A stretch of 64,000 nt of DNA from Chlorobiota bacterium (GCA_028287785.1 JAQBOZ010000024.1:124001-188000), one strand, 5' to 3'. Positions 26,196 to 36,004 are shown, counted from the first letter of the stretch. The notes: generated by a model not told the origin, from the letters alone. Program-made: numbers and translations.

Positions 26196-26226
26196 CGCCC
26201 GGTTCGCTTTCAAGAGCGGCCGGGTG
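26196..26226 (+). terminator. Terminator after the small gene at 25857
   Basis: CGCCCGG (26196-26202) pairs with CCGGGTG (26220-26226), with a G-U pair and an inner CGCT/AGCG stem, followed by TTCTATTT. Confidence 0.55.
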
Positions 26227-26400
26227 TTCTATTTCCGGGAGAAGGCTTACGCGGGACGGAGATTGGCAGATGCTTTGCGGCGAATTCACTATCTGCACGA
26301 TGGCTGGCCGGTGATCGAAGTGCTCCCGGCGATCCGCATACGCTCTTGTGTCCACGATCAATCACTGCGCCGCGGCGTCGCGGAAAGGGAAGCGCCTGAA

Positions 26401-27729
26401 ATGTCGTTAGCGCCAGCATTCATGTTCGCCACGGGAATCGAGAGCAGCATTCCGACAATTCGGAACGGGAGCGTCAGGGTCGACGAAATGGAAAAATGCG
26501 GTCATTACGAGCAGTGGCGCACCGATTTCGATCTTGTTCAGGAGCTTGGCATTCGATTCCTGCGCTACGGCCCGCCGCTCCATCGCGCATTTCTCGGGCA
26601 TGGTCATTACGACTGGTCCTTTACCGACGAAACCTTTACCGACCTTAAACGCAGGGATATCATCCCCATTGTCGATCTCTGCCATTTCGGTGTCCCGGAC
26701 TGGATCGGAAATTTTCAGAACACGGAATTTCCCGTGCTGTTCGCGGAGTATGCGGCCGCATTTGCGCGCCGGTACAACTGGGTGCAGCTTTACACTCCCG
26801 TCAACGAGATGTATATCTGCGCCACATTTTCCGCCCGCTACGGCTGGTGGAACGAGCAGGCAACGGACGATCGATCCTTTGTCACCGCCCTGAAGAATAT
26901 CGTGAAAGCCAACGTGCTTGCGATGCGGGCGATCCTCGATATCCGTCCCGACGCGATTTTTGTCCAGAGCGAATCGACCGAATATTTCCACGCCGATAAT
27001 CCCGCCGCAATCGCCCCCGCGGAGCGAATGAACGCCGAACGATTTCTTTCGCTCGACCTCAATTACGGCAGACGTGTCGACTCGGATATGTATGAATATC
27101 TGATGGACAGCGGGATGACGCGCGAGGAATACCATTTCTTCCTCCACAATAACCTGAAGCATCATTGCATCCTTGGGAATGATTATTATATCACCAATGA
27201 GCATCGCGTCAGTGCCGATGGCGGCACGCGTCCGGCCGGGGATGTGTTCGGGTATGATGAGATCACCTGGCAGTATTATGATCGCTACAAGCTCCCGGTG
27301 ATGCACACGGAAACCAATATCAATCAGGGGCCGAATGGCAACGAGGGGGTGGAGTGGCTCTGGAAGCAGTGGGCAAATGTGCTGAGAATCAGAAATGATG
27401 GCGTTCCGATCGTCGGCTTTACATGGTATTCGCTCACCGATCAGGTCGACTGGGATTCGGCGCTCCGGGAGGATAATGGCAACGTCAACCCTCTCGGCCT
27501 TTACGATCTTGATCGGAACATCCGCCCGGTCGGCCAGGCGTACAAGCAGTTGATCGCTGACTGGCGCCATGTGCTCCCGACGCAGAGCATCTGTCTCCGC
27601 GTCCCGGTGACGTTACCGAGCGAGTTCGATGAGGATTGGGCGCGCAGCCAGCGAGCGGAGGCCCGCAGGGAATCGGTGGATGGGGATATGTCCCCCGCCA
27701 ATGCCGATAAAGAGGGATCGCGGGGATAG
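26401..27729 (+). CDS. Glycoside hydrolase family 1-like beta-glycosidase
   Basis: The 442-residue TIM-barrel protein belongs to the GH1/clan A type. The acid/base motif is TPVNEMY with E136, and the nucleophile motif is MHTETN with E304, 168 residues apart as expected. Barrel strands are visible as LGIRFLRYGPPLH, PIVDLCHFGVPDW and VGFTWYSLTDQVDWD. There is no signal peptide with the ATG at 26401 (GGGAAG upstream), so it is probably cytoplasmic. The reading frame opens at 26224, but the extra part shows no conservation. Related proteins occur near sugar-nucleotide genes in other bacteria. The substrate is not evident here. Confidence 0.85.
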   Translation: MSLAPAFMFATGIESSIPTIRNGSVRVDEMEKCGHYEQWRTDFDLVQELGIRFLRYGPPLHRAFLGHGHYDWSFTDETFTDLKRRDIIPIVDLCHFGVPDWIGNFQNTEFPVLFAEYAAAFARRYNWVQLYTPVNEMYICATFSARYGWWNEQATDDRSFVTALKNIVKANVLAMRAILDIRPDAIFVQSESTEYFHADNPAAIAPAERMNAERFLSLDLNYGRRVDSDMYEYLMDSGMTREEYHFFLHNNLKHHCILGNDYYITNEHRVSADGGTRPAGDVFGYDEITWQYYDRYKLPVMHTETNINQGPNGNEGVEWLWKQWANVLRIRNDGVPIVGFTWYSLTDQVDWDSALREDNGNVNPLGLYDLDRNIRPVGQAYKQLIADWRHVLPTQSICLRVPVTLPSEFDEDWARSQRAEARRESVDGDMSPANADKEGSRG

Positions 27730-27850
27730 AATTCTTCAACCGCGTGGCGATTGTGAACCTCATCCATTCATGGACGGCAACATGCCTGCGAGAGCCTCGT
27801 GATGAGCCGGATGGATGGACCCACGGATTTTTTGCCTGGTGAACGTGCAT

Positions 27851-27880
27851 GGCGGGAGGGGAAATCATGTCCCTCCCGCC
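27851..27880 (+). terminator. Perfect 10-bp hairpin after the GH1-like gene
   Basis: GGCGGGAGGG (27851-27860) pairs with CCCTCCCGCC (27871-27880) over a 10-nt loop. No T run follows, but it lies 120 bp after the gene and before the kinase gene. Confidence 0.5.
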
Positions 27881-28012
27881 CGAACCGGGATATGTTCGCG
27901 AGATCCGAATCCACCTCAACCGCATTCTTCCGCAACTGACATTCTCTTTTCCTGTAATTTCACCCGCGCCGGGCTGTTCCGCTTCCCCAGAACTATCCAA
28001 TCGGAATAGAGT

Positions 28013-31000
28013 GTGAGATTGATCAGGATGATTGTATTCAGGTCCGATAATGCCGGGAGGTCTCCGGCGCGATCATCACGATCGTGCCTTACGGCGTTTA
28101 TCCTTCTGAATATCCTTGCGCTCCTGTTATTGCGTCCCGTCCCGGTCATGGCGCAGGAATATAATTTCAAAAACATATCTGTTGCGGATGGGCTGGCTCA
28201 ATCGCAGGTGTATTCGATGTGCGAGGACCGTCGCGGAAATATCTGGTTCGGCACGCGGGGAGGGGGAATCAGTCGATATGATGGTGTCGCGTTCGCCAGT
28301 TACGGCGAGGAAAACGGCCTGATCGATAATTATGTCCGCGCAATTCTGGAGGATCGTTCGGGAGCGCTCTGGATAGGCACCGATCACGGCGTCAGCCGGT
28401 ACGACGGGCGACGATTTGCGAGCTTTACATCACGACAGGGATTGTTTGATAATGCCGTGGTGGCGATTGCCCAGGACTCATCAGGGGCGCTCTGGTTCGG
28501 CGCGGACCCCGGAGGGCTCGCGCGTCTCGATGGTGGCCGCACAACGCGGTTTACACGCGCGGATGGACTCCCCGGCATCAATATCCGATCGCTGTTTGTC
28601 GATCGAAATGGACGGGTCTGGGTGGGAACCGAAAACGGCATTGCCGTCTATGAGAAAGGGAAATTCACATCCTATACATCGTCGAACGGCCTGCCGCACG
28701 CATCGATTTCCGACGTGGCGCAGGACCCCGCCGGCATCCTCTGGATTGCGACATATGGCGGCGGTATCGTGCGGTTTGATGGGGCCACGTTCACATCCTA
28801 CACCGTTCGCGATGGGCTCAGCAATAATACCGTGCTGACAATCAAGGCCGATGAAACCGGCACCATCTGGGCCGGAACGGGGGGGGGCGGCGTCAATCGT
28901 ATCCGCGACGGCGCGATCACGGTATTCAGCGAAACCGAAGGGCTCTGCAATAATGTGATCGTTTCCATCCTGAAGGATTCCGACGGCGATCTCTGGTTCG
29001 GCAGTTCCGGTGGCGGCGTTTCACGGCTCGATGGCGAACGTTTCGTTCACTTCACCGAGAAACAGGGGAAGCTCGGCAACTGGATTTACGCCATTTATCA
29101 GGATGACGATGGAAGCATCTGGTTTGGGAATTCATTTGGTGGCGTCACCCGATACGATGGAAAAATCTATACACGATATTCGGAAAAGGATCATTTCACC
29201 GCGGGGAAGGTGAAGTGCATCGTCCAGGATCGGAAGAAAAGGCTCTGGTTCGGCACGGTGGGCAATGGCGCGTTCGTCTATGAACACGGGATATTCCGGC
29301 ATCTGGACGCGGCCGATGGAATGCGTGGCTCGTTTGTCAACGCGATAACCGAGGACGCGGCCGGTGATATCTGGTTCGCCTGTTCGGATGCGGGAATTAT
29401 TCGCTATCGGGAGCCGGGCACGGGGGATACGGCAAGGCGATTTCTCAACCTCGGTAAAACCGCGGCGTTGGGTTGGATGCGTGTTTACGATATTCTCGCC
29501 GGTGATAATGGCGAGCTATGGGCGGGAACCGATGGCTCCGGCCTTCTGCGCGTGCGGGACGTGACCGGCCCGTCCCCCGTCGTGACCGTTTATACCACGC
29601 GCGATGGCCTGAGCAGCAACACGATCAGGACAATCGCGCGCGACAGCTCCGGGAATATTCTCTTCGGCACCGGCGGTGGCGGGCTGATGATGCACAACGG
29701 CTCGGGATTCCGGATAATCAGGAAACAGCAGGGGATAAGCTCCAACAATATTTATTCGCTTGTTGTCGACCGGGATAAACGGATATGGCTCGGCTCGGAA
29801 AAGGGAATCGACCGGATCATGGTCGATGCATGGCGTGTGACCGGTGTAAAGCATTACGGAAAGGCGGAGGGGATTACCGGCGTGGAAACCACTCAGAACG
29901 CCACCTGCCTGGATCGTGAGGGAAATATCTGGTTCGGCACGATACAGGGCGCCGTGCGTTACGATCCGCGCCAGGACCGGCCCGATAACACTCCTCCGAA
30001 AACACATATCAAGGAGATACGCCTCTTCTTCGACGACATTTCCACAACCCGTTTCGCGGACAGCATCACGCCGTGGTATCCCATTCCCGTCGGGCTTGAT
30101 CTTCCATACGATCAAAATCATCTCAGCTTCGATTTTGTTGGGATAGGACAGCGGAACCCGGACGCCGTGCGCTATCAGTGGAAAATGGACGGGCTGGAGC
30201 ATGACTGGTCACCACGGAGTGCTGAACATGCCGCCGTGTATTCCAATCTGCCACCGGGGAGCTATACCTTTACGGTCCGATCGTATAACGAGGACGGCAT
30301 CGGCGGGACGCCGGAGGAATTTCACTTCACAATCCACCCGCCGTTCTGGGGGACATGGTGGTTTACGACGCTTGCGGTGCTTCTGGCGATCGGCGGAATT
30401 ATCGGCGTGTTCATCTGGCGCCTGCGGGCCGTGCGGCTCAAGGGGGAGCGCGAACGGCACGATATCGAAATGCGGAGGGATATTGTGGAACTGCAACAGA
30501 AATCGCTCCGGCTGAGCATGAACCCGCATTTTATTTTCAATGCGCTCAATTCGATCCAGGTATTTATCACCGATAATAATCCCGGAGTGGCGCGACGCTA
30601 TCTCTCCCGTTTCGCCCGGCTGATGCGGTTGATCCTGGAGAATTCCCGCGAGACGAACGTATCGCTGGCGCGGGAGATCGATATGCTGACCAGCTATCTG
30701 GAACTGGAGCGGTTGAACCTCAATAATTCCTTCGAATATTCAATCGAAATCGATCCCGAAATCGACCCTGAGGAGATCGGGCTTCCGCCGATGCTGGTGC
30801 AGCCGTTTGTGGAAAATGCCGTGATTCATGGCGTGCGCCGCAGAGGAAGCGGGGGGATGATCCGCATCACAGTCGCGGAGTGTGAGGGGCTGCTTCAGGT
30901 GAGCATCGCCGACAATGGGATCGGCAGGGGACGCGCAGCGGAGTATTCCCGCGGCCGGGCGCCGGATCATGTGTCGAGCGCGTTGTCGGTGACCGGCGAG

Positions 31001-31126
31001 CGGCTTGCGATTATCAACCGTCAGCTCGGCACGGCGGCGCGTCTCGCCATCTCGGATCTGACCGATGAACGGGGGGAGCCATCGGGAACGCGCGTTGATC
31101 TGTATATTCCGTTCGTTGTGCGGTAA
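28013..31126 (+). CDS. Two-component propeller sensor histidine kinase (LytS type)
   Basis: The 1037-residue membrane sensor has a signal anchor (about 25-48), then many tandem propeller repeats of the form NIWFGTRGGGISRYDG making the periplasmic sensor. A Y_Y_Y-type beta domain follows (AVYSNLPPGSYTFTVRSYNEDG, about 735-765), then a transmembrane helix (FTTLAVLLAIGGIIGVFIW, about 785) and a His_kinase catalytic region. The phospho-accepting residue is H839 in MNPHFIFNALNSIQ, and the ATPase part shows FVENAVIHG and ADNGIGRGR. The start is GTG 28013 or ATG 28028. It is 35 bp upstream of its LytTR partner. The sensed ligand is unknown, and no polysaccharide-utilisation locus is adjacent. Confidence 0.92.
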   Translation: MRLIRMIVFRSDNAGRSPARSSRSCLTAFILLNILALLLLRPVPVMAQEYNFKNISVADGLAQSQVYSMCEDRRGNIWFGTRGGGISRYDGVAFASYGEENGLIDNYVRAILEDRSGALWIGTDHGVSRYDGRRFASFTSRQGLFDNAVVAIAQDSSGALWFGADPGGLARLDGGRTTRFTRADGLPGINIRSLFVDRNGRVWVGTENGIAVYEKGKFTSYTSSNGLPHASISDVAQDPAGILWIATYGGGIVRFDGATFTSYTVRDGLSNNTVLTIKADETGTIWAGTGGGGVNRIRDGAITVFSETEGLCNNVIVSILKDSDGDLWFGSSGGGVSRLDGERFVHFTEKQGKLGNWIYAIYQDDDGSIWFGNSFGGVTRYDGKIYTRYSEKDHFTAGKVKCIVQDRKKRLWFGTVGNGAFVYEHGIFRHLDAADGMRGSFVNAITEDAAGDIWFACSDAGIIRYREPGTGDTARRFLNLGKTAALGWMRVYDILAGDNGELWAGTDGSGLLRVRDVTGPSPVVTVYTTRDGLSSNTIRTIARDSSGNILFGTGGGGLMMHNGSGFRIIRKQQGISSNNIYSLVVDRDKRIWLGSEKGIDRIMVDAWRVTGVKHYGKAEGITGVETTQNATCLDREGNIWFGTIQGAVRYDPRQDRPDNTPPKTHIKEIRLFFDDISTTRFADSITPWYPIPVGLDLPYDQNHLSFDFVGIGQRNPDAVRYQWKMDGLEHDWSPRSAEHAAVYSNLPPGSYTFTVRSYNEDGIGGTPEEFHFTIHPPFWGTWWFTTLAVLLAIGGIIGVFIWRLRAVRLKGERERHDIEMRRDIVELQQKSLRLSMNPHFIFNALNSIQVFITDNNPGVARRYLSRFARLMRLILENSRETNVSLAREIDMLTSYLELERLNLNNSFEYSIEIDPEIDPEEIGLPPMLVQPFVENAVIHGVRRRGSGGMIRITVAECEGLLQVSIADNGIGRGRAAEYSRGRAPDHVSSALSVTGERLAIINRQLGTAARLAISDLTDERGEPSGTRVDLYIPFVVR

Positions 31127-31161
31127 CTGCTGTCGGTTCGGTTTATTGCGAGGTTGTTGAT

Positions 31162-31905
31162 ATGATTCGAGCTGTGATCATCGATGATATCGAGGCGGCG
31201 CGCAGGGTGCTGGCCGATGATATCGGCGCATACTGCCCGGACGTTGTCGTCGTCGGTGAGGCGTCGGGGGTGAAGAATGGGATTCGGCTCATCGAACGGA
31301 TGAAGCCCGATCTTCTTTTGCTGGATATTCAGTTGGAGGATGGCAGCGGGTTCGAGCTGCTGGAGACGATAGGGAAATACGATTTCAGGGTGATTTTTAC
31401 GACGGCATCGGACGCGTTCGGCATCCGGGCGATAAAATTCGGCGCGCTCGATTATCTCCTCAAGCCGATCGATTCGGATGATCTTGTCGCCGCGATAGAA
31501 AAATTGAAAACCATCACCCCCGCCGGCATCGGGGAAAATGTCGGGGTGATGCTGGATCATCTGAAACGGAAGGGGAGCATCGCGAAGCGGATAGCGCTCA
31601 ACACCGCGGATCGGGTTCATGTCGTCGACGTGAAGGATATCATCCGATGCGAATCACAACGAAACTATACGCTTTTCCATCTTACCGGAAAACGACAGAT
31701 CCTGGTGACCCGCACATTAAAGGAATTCGATGAACTGCTGGAGGAGTATGGGTTTTTCCGCGCGCATCATTCCCATCTGATCAATGCCGACTGTATCCGG
31801 GAGTATGTGAAGGGGGATGGCGGTTATATCGTGATGTCAGATAACAGCCAGGTTCCCGTTGCCGTGCGAAAGAAGGAATCGCTGATGAAGCTGTTCGGCG
31901 TATAG
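31162..31905 (+). CDS. LytTR-family response regulator
   Basis: The 247-residue cytoplasmic regulator has a receiver domain with D8/D9, phospho-acceptor D55 (LLLLDIQLEDGSG) and the conserved lysine in YLLKPID. From about residue 145 it has a LytTR DNA-binding domain (DIIRCESQRNYTLFHL, FFRAHHSHLIN, VPVAVRKKESL). It surely forms a pair with the propeller kinase 35 bp upstream. LytTR proteins bind direct repeats upstream of targets. The next gene downstream, an LCP-like protein, is a plausible target, which is inference. Confidence 0.94.
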   Translation: MIRAVIIDDIEAARRVLADDIGAYCPDVVVVGEASGVKNGIRLIERMKPDLLLLDIQLEDGSGFELLETIGKYDFRVIFTTASDAFGIRAIKFGALDYLLKPIDSDDLVAAIEKLKTITPAGIGENVGVMLDHLKRKGSIAKRIALNTADRVHVVDVKDIIRCESQRNYTLFHLTGKRQILVTRTLKEFDELLEEYGFFRAHHSHLINADCIREYVKGDGGYIVMSDNSQVPVAVRKKESLMKLFGV

Positions 31906-31938
31906 CGGAGGCTGTTGAGGGACGCCATCCTCCGGTTT
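31906..31938 (+). terminator. Terminator after the LytTR gene
   Basis: CGGAGG (31906-31911) pairs with CCTCCG (31929-31934), with a 17-nt loop, followed by GTTTT. The loop sequence resembles the start of the repeat found at 35786 and 50750, so it may be a diverged copy. Confidence 0.55.
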
Positions 31939-32143
31939 TGGCGCGCCGGTGTATGGCGGGCCGGATTTCCCGCGACGAATGATCGGGTTTCGGATACGTC
32001 GGATCGATAAAGCACCACGTCTGATAATCCCTCCATAGTTCCCGCGGGCTTCACTTGTAGGTTTGATCCGCATCGAACGCGCGATGCCGCCGGATCAGTT
32101 GATCCGCGAAATTCCAGGATCATTTCCATCATATGGAGCCGCA

Positions 32144-33436
32144 ATGACCACCCGCCGCATCATCATCAGGGCTGTCTTCTTCTCCCTGGCGATTGCATGT
32201 TCCGCAGCACTCTATGTATATCTGCAGGGACAATCATCCGCAACCGAAACCATTCCAGCAACCGCTTCCACCGATTCACTCCATCGCGCGGCGGCGCGTG
32301 ACAGTGCCAGGGCGGCGTTCGTGGGCCTTCTGCAGCACACATATTCGATCGACACCCTCGATGCGGATTCCTCCCGCCTTGTGGCGGATACCGCGTACAG
32401 GGCCAGGCCGAGGGACGGGCATGTCGGCGGGCGAAAGGTCTCGATCTCCGTCTGTGGCGTGGATTCCCGGCTGAACGAACGGGTTGAGCATGCGGACGCC
32501 AACCATGTCATCACCGTCTGGCTGGACAGCGGCGTGGTCGATATCATCTCGATTCCTCGCGATACTCCATGTGATGCCGGATTTGCCCGGAACAGCAACC
32601 TCAATAATCTGGCGAATGTCCGCGCGCGCATGGGTCGCGATGAATATTTACGGGAAGTGACGAAGATTGCGGGGCTTGATACCATCGAATATTATATCGA
32701 GCTGGGATTTTCGCAGGCGCGGGGTCTGCTGGAATTAATCGGGTTCAGGGATAACGCCGAGGCCACGCTCAAGGTGCTTCGCTCGCGCAAGGCGTTTGCA
32801 TCGGGGGATTTTCAGCGCTGTTTCAATCAGGGGCAGTTTATCAGGCAGGCGATGCTGAATCATTTCGGCAAGCTGGATGGCATCACCGGAGGGTTTCTGG
32901 TGAAAGCCGGCCTGTATCTGGTCACGTCGAACCTCACATCGGATATTGTCGAAAATATCAGGCAGACGCTGGCCGACCATGGATTTCCGAAGAACAGGGA
33001 AACCGTGAGCGTCTGCATCATGCCCGAATATTATGCGAAAATGTCTGTCTTCAATTTCGGCGATTCGCTGGTGATGGGGGGGCTGGTCAACAAGATCAAC
33101 CGGCAGGCGGATCATATGGGAATCGACAGGCGCAGCGGCGATAGCGCGATGGCATTGTTTCATTCGCGCATACACGGGCTGATAGCGAAGGCGATTTTCG
33201 ATTCCGCGAAGGCGCCGGTGCGGGTGATTGCAAATCTTCGTCGCTGCTACGAACAGAGAGTGTGGTGGCAGATTGCCGATAAGAGCGAGCGATCGCGCGT
33301 CCGTGCCGCTCTTGCCGGGCTTCTGGCACATGCGTACCTGCGGGTTGGAAAGCCGGCGGAAGCGGCCGATGTCCGGAATATCGCCGAGTTCGAGGAGCAG
33401 ATGCTGGTGCCGCAGAACGGGTTCGGCGCGAATTGA
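32144..33436 (+). CDS. Divergent LytR-CpsA-Psr (LCP) domain protein
   Basis: The 430-residue protein has an N-terminal membrane anchor (about 5-28) and an extracytoplasmic LCP-like domain. Motifs visible are CGVDSR (104-109), SIPRDT (136-141) and, further on, the arginine-rich RSRKAFASGDFQRCFNQGQFIRQ region, which replaces the usual R-x-R...GD-x-x-R-x-x-RQ. LCP enzymes attach glycopolymers to peptidoglycan or other acceptors and are best known in Gram-positives. The metal/phosphate-binding residues are only partly kept, so activity is uncertain. The C-terminal 100 residues are helical. The start at ATG 32144 has GGAG upstream. It follows the LytTR regulator by 238 bp. Confidence 0.75.
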   Translation: MTTRRIIIRAVFFSLAIACSAALYVYLQGQSSATETIPATASTDSLHRAAARDSARAAFVGLLQHTYSIDTLDADSSRLVADTAYRARPRDGHVGGRKVSISVCGVDSRLNERVEHADANHVITVWLDSGVVDIISIPRDTPCDAGFARNSNLNNLANVRARMGRDEYLREVTKIAGLDTIEYYIELGFSQARGLLELIGFRDNAEATLKVLRSRKAFASGDFQRCFNQGQFIRQAMLNHFGKLDGITGGFLVKAGLYLVTSNLTSDIVENIRQTLADHGFPKNRETVSVCIMPEYYAKMSVFNFGDSLVMGGLVNKINRQADHMGIDRRSGDSAMALFHSRIHGLIAKAIFDSAKAPVRVIANLRRCYEQRVWWQIADKSERSRVRAALAGLLAHAYLRVGKPAEAADVRNIAEFEEQMLVPQNGFGAN

Positions 33437-33796
33437 TTCTGTATCCGGGCCGTGGGGACGCTCGAGGAGGGCGTTCTCATGTTGTCTCTGTTCCACCATG
33501 CCGTAGCGGCATGGCTGCTCGTACCATCGATAATCCAATATGAATATCTTGATTATCGGAAAGAATATTTATCGGATATTCGGGCCGCCGATGCTTCGGA
33601 ACGATGGGGATCTGAACGGGGATGAGAGGAATGTGGGAGGAGCTATCGAGCTTCGAGGTTCGGGATGGCGCGGACCTGATCCACAGAAACCTGAGCGGCA
33701 CGGTACAACACGCCTGCCGGCTGTGATAATATTCCCGTGGGCTGAATATTTCCCAGATAGTACGAAGATATTCTCCGTGAATAATCCAGGAACACC
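33437..33796 (+). other. Non-coding gap with hairpin
   Basis: The 360-bp gap shows no convincing gene. CCATGCCG (33496-33503) pairs with CGGCATGG (33507-33514) in a tight hairpin, probably the end of the LCP transcript. The second half is AT-richer and probably holds the promoter of the acetyltransferase gene. Confidence 0.45.
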
Positions 33797-34339
33797 ATGA
33801 CGATGATACCTGCCTCATGGAACACCACACGGCTTTCCATTGCCTGCGCGACGATGGAGGATGCGCCGAGGCTTCAGGAGATCTTCAGGGCATGTTCCTA
33901 CGTGGCTCAGTGGGATGAGTCATTTCAGGAGCAGCCTGTCTCCGCCATTACCGACCTGATCGAAAAGAGCGTGGCCGCCACGGGGGGAGGCCCTGAATTA
34001 TTCAGGATGCAGGCCGTACGTGTTGGGGAGAGCGATGAGATCATTGGATACTTTCACCTCTATCACGGCATGCCGAAGCCGGAGGTGGCGTATCTCTCGA
34101 TGCTGGTGATCGATCCGGCCTATCAGAAGCTGGCTTATGGCGGCGAGCTGACGGCCGGGCTTTCCGATCAGGTTCGCACGGCCGGTTATCCCCTCTTCTG
34201 GTTGCGCGTCTATCTGAAAAACTGGCCGGCGCTCCGGCACTGGATGAACAATGGGTTTACCACCATGAAGGAGTGGCGTGGCGATACGGTCCACTCGGAC
34301 ACCACGCACGCCGGTCTGATTCTGGAGAAGATCCTCTGA
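33797..34339 (+). CDS. GNAT-family N-acetyltransferase
   Basis: The 180-residue protein has a typical GNAT fold: TTRLSIACATMEDAPRLQEIF at the start, the central strand and acetyl-CoA loop YLSMLVIDPAYQKLAYGGEL, and the C-terminal AGYPLFWLRVYLKNWPALRHWMNNGF. The loop is a degenerate Q-x-x-x-x-G-G. AGGA precedes the ATG. The substrate cannot be told, and the gene stands alone between non-coding gaps. Confidence 0.85.
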   Translation: MTMIPASWNTTRLSIACATMEDAPRLQEIFRACSYVAQWDESFQEQPVSAITDLIEKSVAATGGGPELFRMQAVRVGESDEIIGYFHLYHGMPKPEVAYLSMLVIDPAYQKLAYGGELTAGLSDQVRTAGYPLFWLRVYLKNWPALRHWMNNGFTTMKEWRGDTVHSDTTHAGLILEKIL

Positions 34340-34364
34340 TCCGATATCCCCGGAGGATCTCCGA

Positions 34365-34394
34365 TTGTCGAAAACCGGGCCCGATTTATTTTGC
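34365..34394 (+). promoter_or_regulatory. Promoter-like boxes before the ankyrin gene
   Basis: TTG (34365-34367) and TATTTTGC (34387-34394) are 19 nt apart. The -7 box has the same TAnnTTGC form as those at 25696, 42750 and 49307. Confidence 0.33.
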
Positions 34395-34465
34395 CGGCCG
34401 ATCTGCGCGATAACACCGATCGAGCACGGGGTATCGACCATTCATTCACGAACGGGGAACCGCTC

Positions 34466-35797
34466 ATGCCAGCCGAATCCAGCGTCAACGAGTTTATCGA
34501 AGCAGTGCTCGCGGGAAATGCCGTGACCGTGGAGCGCCTCCTGGTCGCCGATCCGGCTCTGCCGGGAGCCGACCTCTATGCCGCCGCCGTGTCGGGAAAC
34601 CTGAGCGCCGTAACATCGATGTTGCGCGATAATCCATCGCTCGCGCTTCTGAAGGGAGGGCCGAGGGAATGGGAGCCGATGCTCTATGCCAGCTTTTCCC
34701 GTGGTTTTGCTCATGCCGGCCGGCCGGCTCCCGATCGTGCCGGGGTTGTGCGGCTTCTGCTTGATGCCGGGGCCGATCCGAACACATCGTACATCGAGGA
34801 ACATTTTCCCGATTCGCCGCAATCGGCATTGTATGGCGCTACGGGCGTCGCCAACGATCCGGCCGTTGCCGAGGCGCTCTTATCCGCCGGTGCAGATCCG
34901 AATGATGGGGAATCGATCTATCATGCGGCCGAGGGAAATCATCGCGAATGCTTGGAACTGTTATTGCATTACGGCGCTGATCCCAGTGCTCGGGGAATTC
35001 CCTGGAATAATACGCCGCTCTATTTCCTCCTCGGCTATCGCGAGGGGCAGAAGGAGAGTGCGACCGAGGGGGCGTGCTGGCTGCTGGAGCACGGCGCCGA
35101 TCCCAATGTGACGAGCTACGAGATCGCCGAGACGCCGCTTCATCTCGCTGTCCGCAATGGCCGGCGCAGGGCGACCGTGGCGATGCTGCTCGACCATGGT
35201 GCCGATTCGGATCTTCCCAACGCGCGTGGCCTTACCCCGTTTGCTCTTGCCATGAGATTCGGGAACCGGGAGGCGATGGAGCTGCTTCGCGAGCGGGGCG
35301 CCGATACCACGCTGAGCGTTGTGGATCGCCTGCTTGGGGCGTGCTTCTCGGGGGATCACGGGGGGCTGCGGGAGATTCTTGCCGATCGTCCCGATCTGAT
35401 AGCGTCGCTGCCGGCGGAGGATTGCGCGCCGTTGATCGATGCGGCCGCCAACAACAACATCACGGCGCTCCGGTCGATGCTGGATGCCGGCTTCGATATC
35501 GCGACGACGGGGGAGGGAGGGGCGACGGCGCTTCATCACGCTGCGTGGCGCGGCCAGGAGGACGCGGTCGCGATGATTCTTGCGTACCATCCGCCGCTCG
35601 ACGTTCGCTGTTCCGCGTACAGGGGGACGCCGATGGACTGGGCGCTGCATGGCTCCACGAACTGCGGCAATCCCGATGGGAATTATGCCGGCATCGTCGA
35701 ACGGCTGATTGCCGCCGGGGCCGATATTCCCGATGTGGATTGGGGAAGCGTGACCGTGGTTGATCTGCTCCGCCGCGTTCGGGCTGCAGACTGTTGA
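34466..35797 (+). CDS. Ankyrin-repeat protein whose last codons lie in a dispersed repeat
   Basis: The 443-residue protein is built of roughly ten ankyrin repeats (LLLDAGADPNTS, LLHYGADPSARG, ETPLHLAVRNGRRRATVAMLLDHGAD). These are protein-binding modules with no catalytic domain. There is no signal peptide. I start it at ATG 34466, with GGGGA upstream. An earlier in-frame start at 34391 overlaps the promoter-like box. The final codons GCA GAC TGT TGA (residues ADC, then stop) belong to a repeat that also ends the unrelated gene at 50761, so the original stop may have been lost or replaced. Confidence 0.88.
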   Translation: MPAESSVNEFIEAVLAGNAVTVERLLVADPALPGADLYAAAVSGNLSAVTSMLRDNPSLALLKGGPREWEPMLYASFSRGFAHAGRPAPDRAGVVRLLLDAGADPNTSYIEEHFPDSPQSALYGATGVANDPAVAEALLSAGADPNDGESIYHAAEGNHRECLELLLHYGADPSARGIPWNNTPLYFLLGYREGQKESATEGACWLLEHGADPNVTSYEIAETPLHLAVRNGRRRATVAMLLDHGADSDLPNARGLTPFALAMRFGNREAMELLRERGADTTLSVVDRLLGACFSGDHGGLREILADRPDLIASLPAEDCAPLIDAAANNNITALRSMLDAGFDIATTGEGGATALHHAAWRGQEDAVAMILAYHPPLDVRCSAYRGTPMDWALHGSTNCGNPDGNYAGIVERLIAAGADIPDVDWGSVTVVDLLRRVRAADC

Positions 35798-35996
35798 AGG
35801 ATGTCATCTGCTGCGTCCGGGGGGACGCCGCATTCGCTCAGGTTCGGCCGCCTTGCATCCGATCGTTGCTGAAGGGTCTGCGTCATCGAAGGACGCTGAA
35901 TGATATCATCCGCGGCGGTAGCTCGGCCGTTTTGCATTGAACAGTCTGTGTCATCGAAGCACGCTGAACAGCGCCATCCGCGGCGTTGCCGAAAGC
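35786..35996 (+). repeat. Dispersed repeat plus two related 68-bp-period units
   Basis: The segment at 35786-35846 starts with 26 bases identical to 50750-50775 and contains a GCGTCC/GGACGC hairpin (35813-35828). It is followed by two related units starting near 35876 and 35944 that share GTCTG, TCATCGAAG, ACGCTGAA and CATCCGCGGCG. The array fills the space between the ankyrin gene and the five-copy palindrome. Confidence 0.75.
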
Positions 35997-36004
35997 ATCT
36001 TCCC

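Noticed and set aside
33540-33800. 86-codon frame in the gap before the acetyltransferase
   Set aside because: It covers the likely promoter region and overlaps the acetyltransferase start. The translation is not protein-like.
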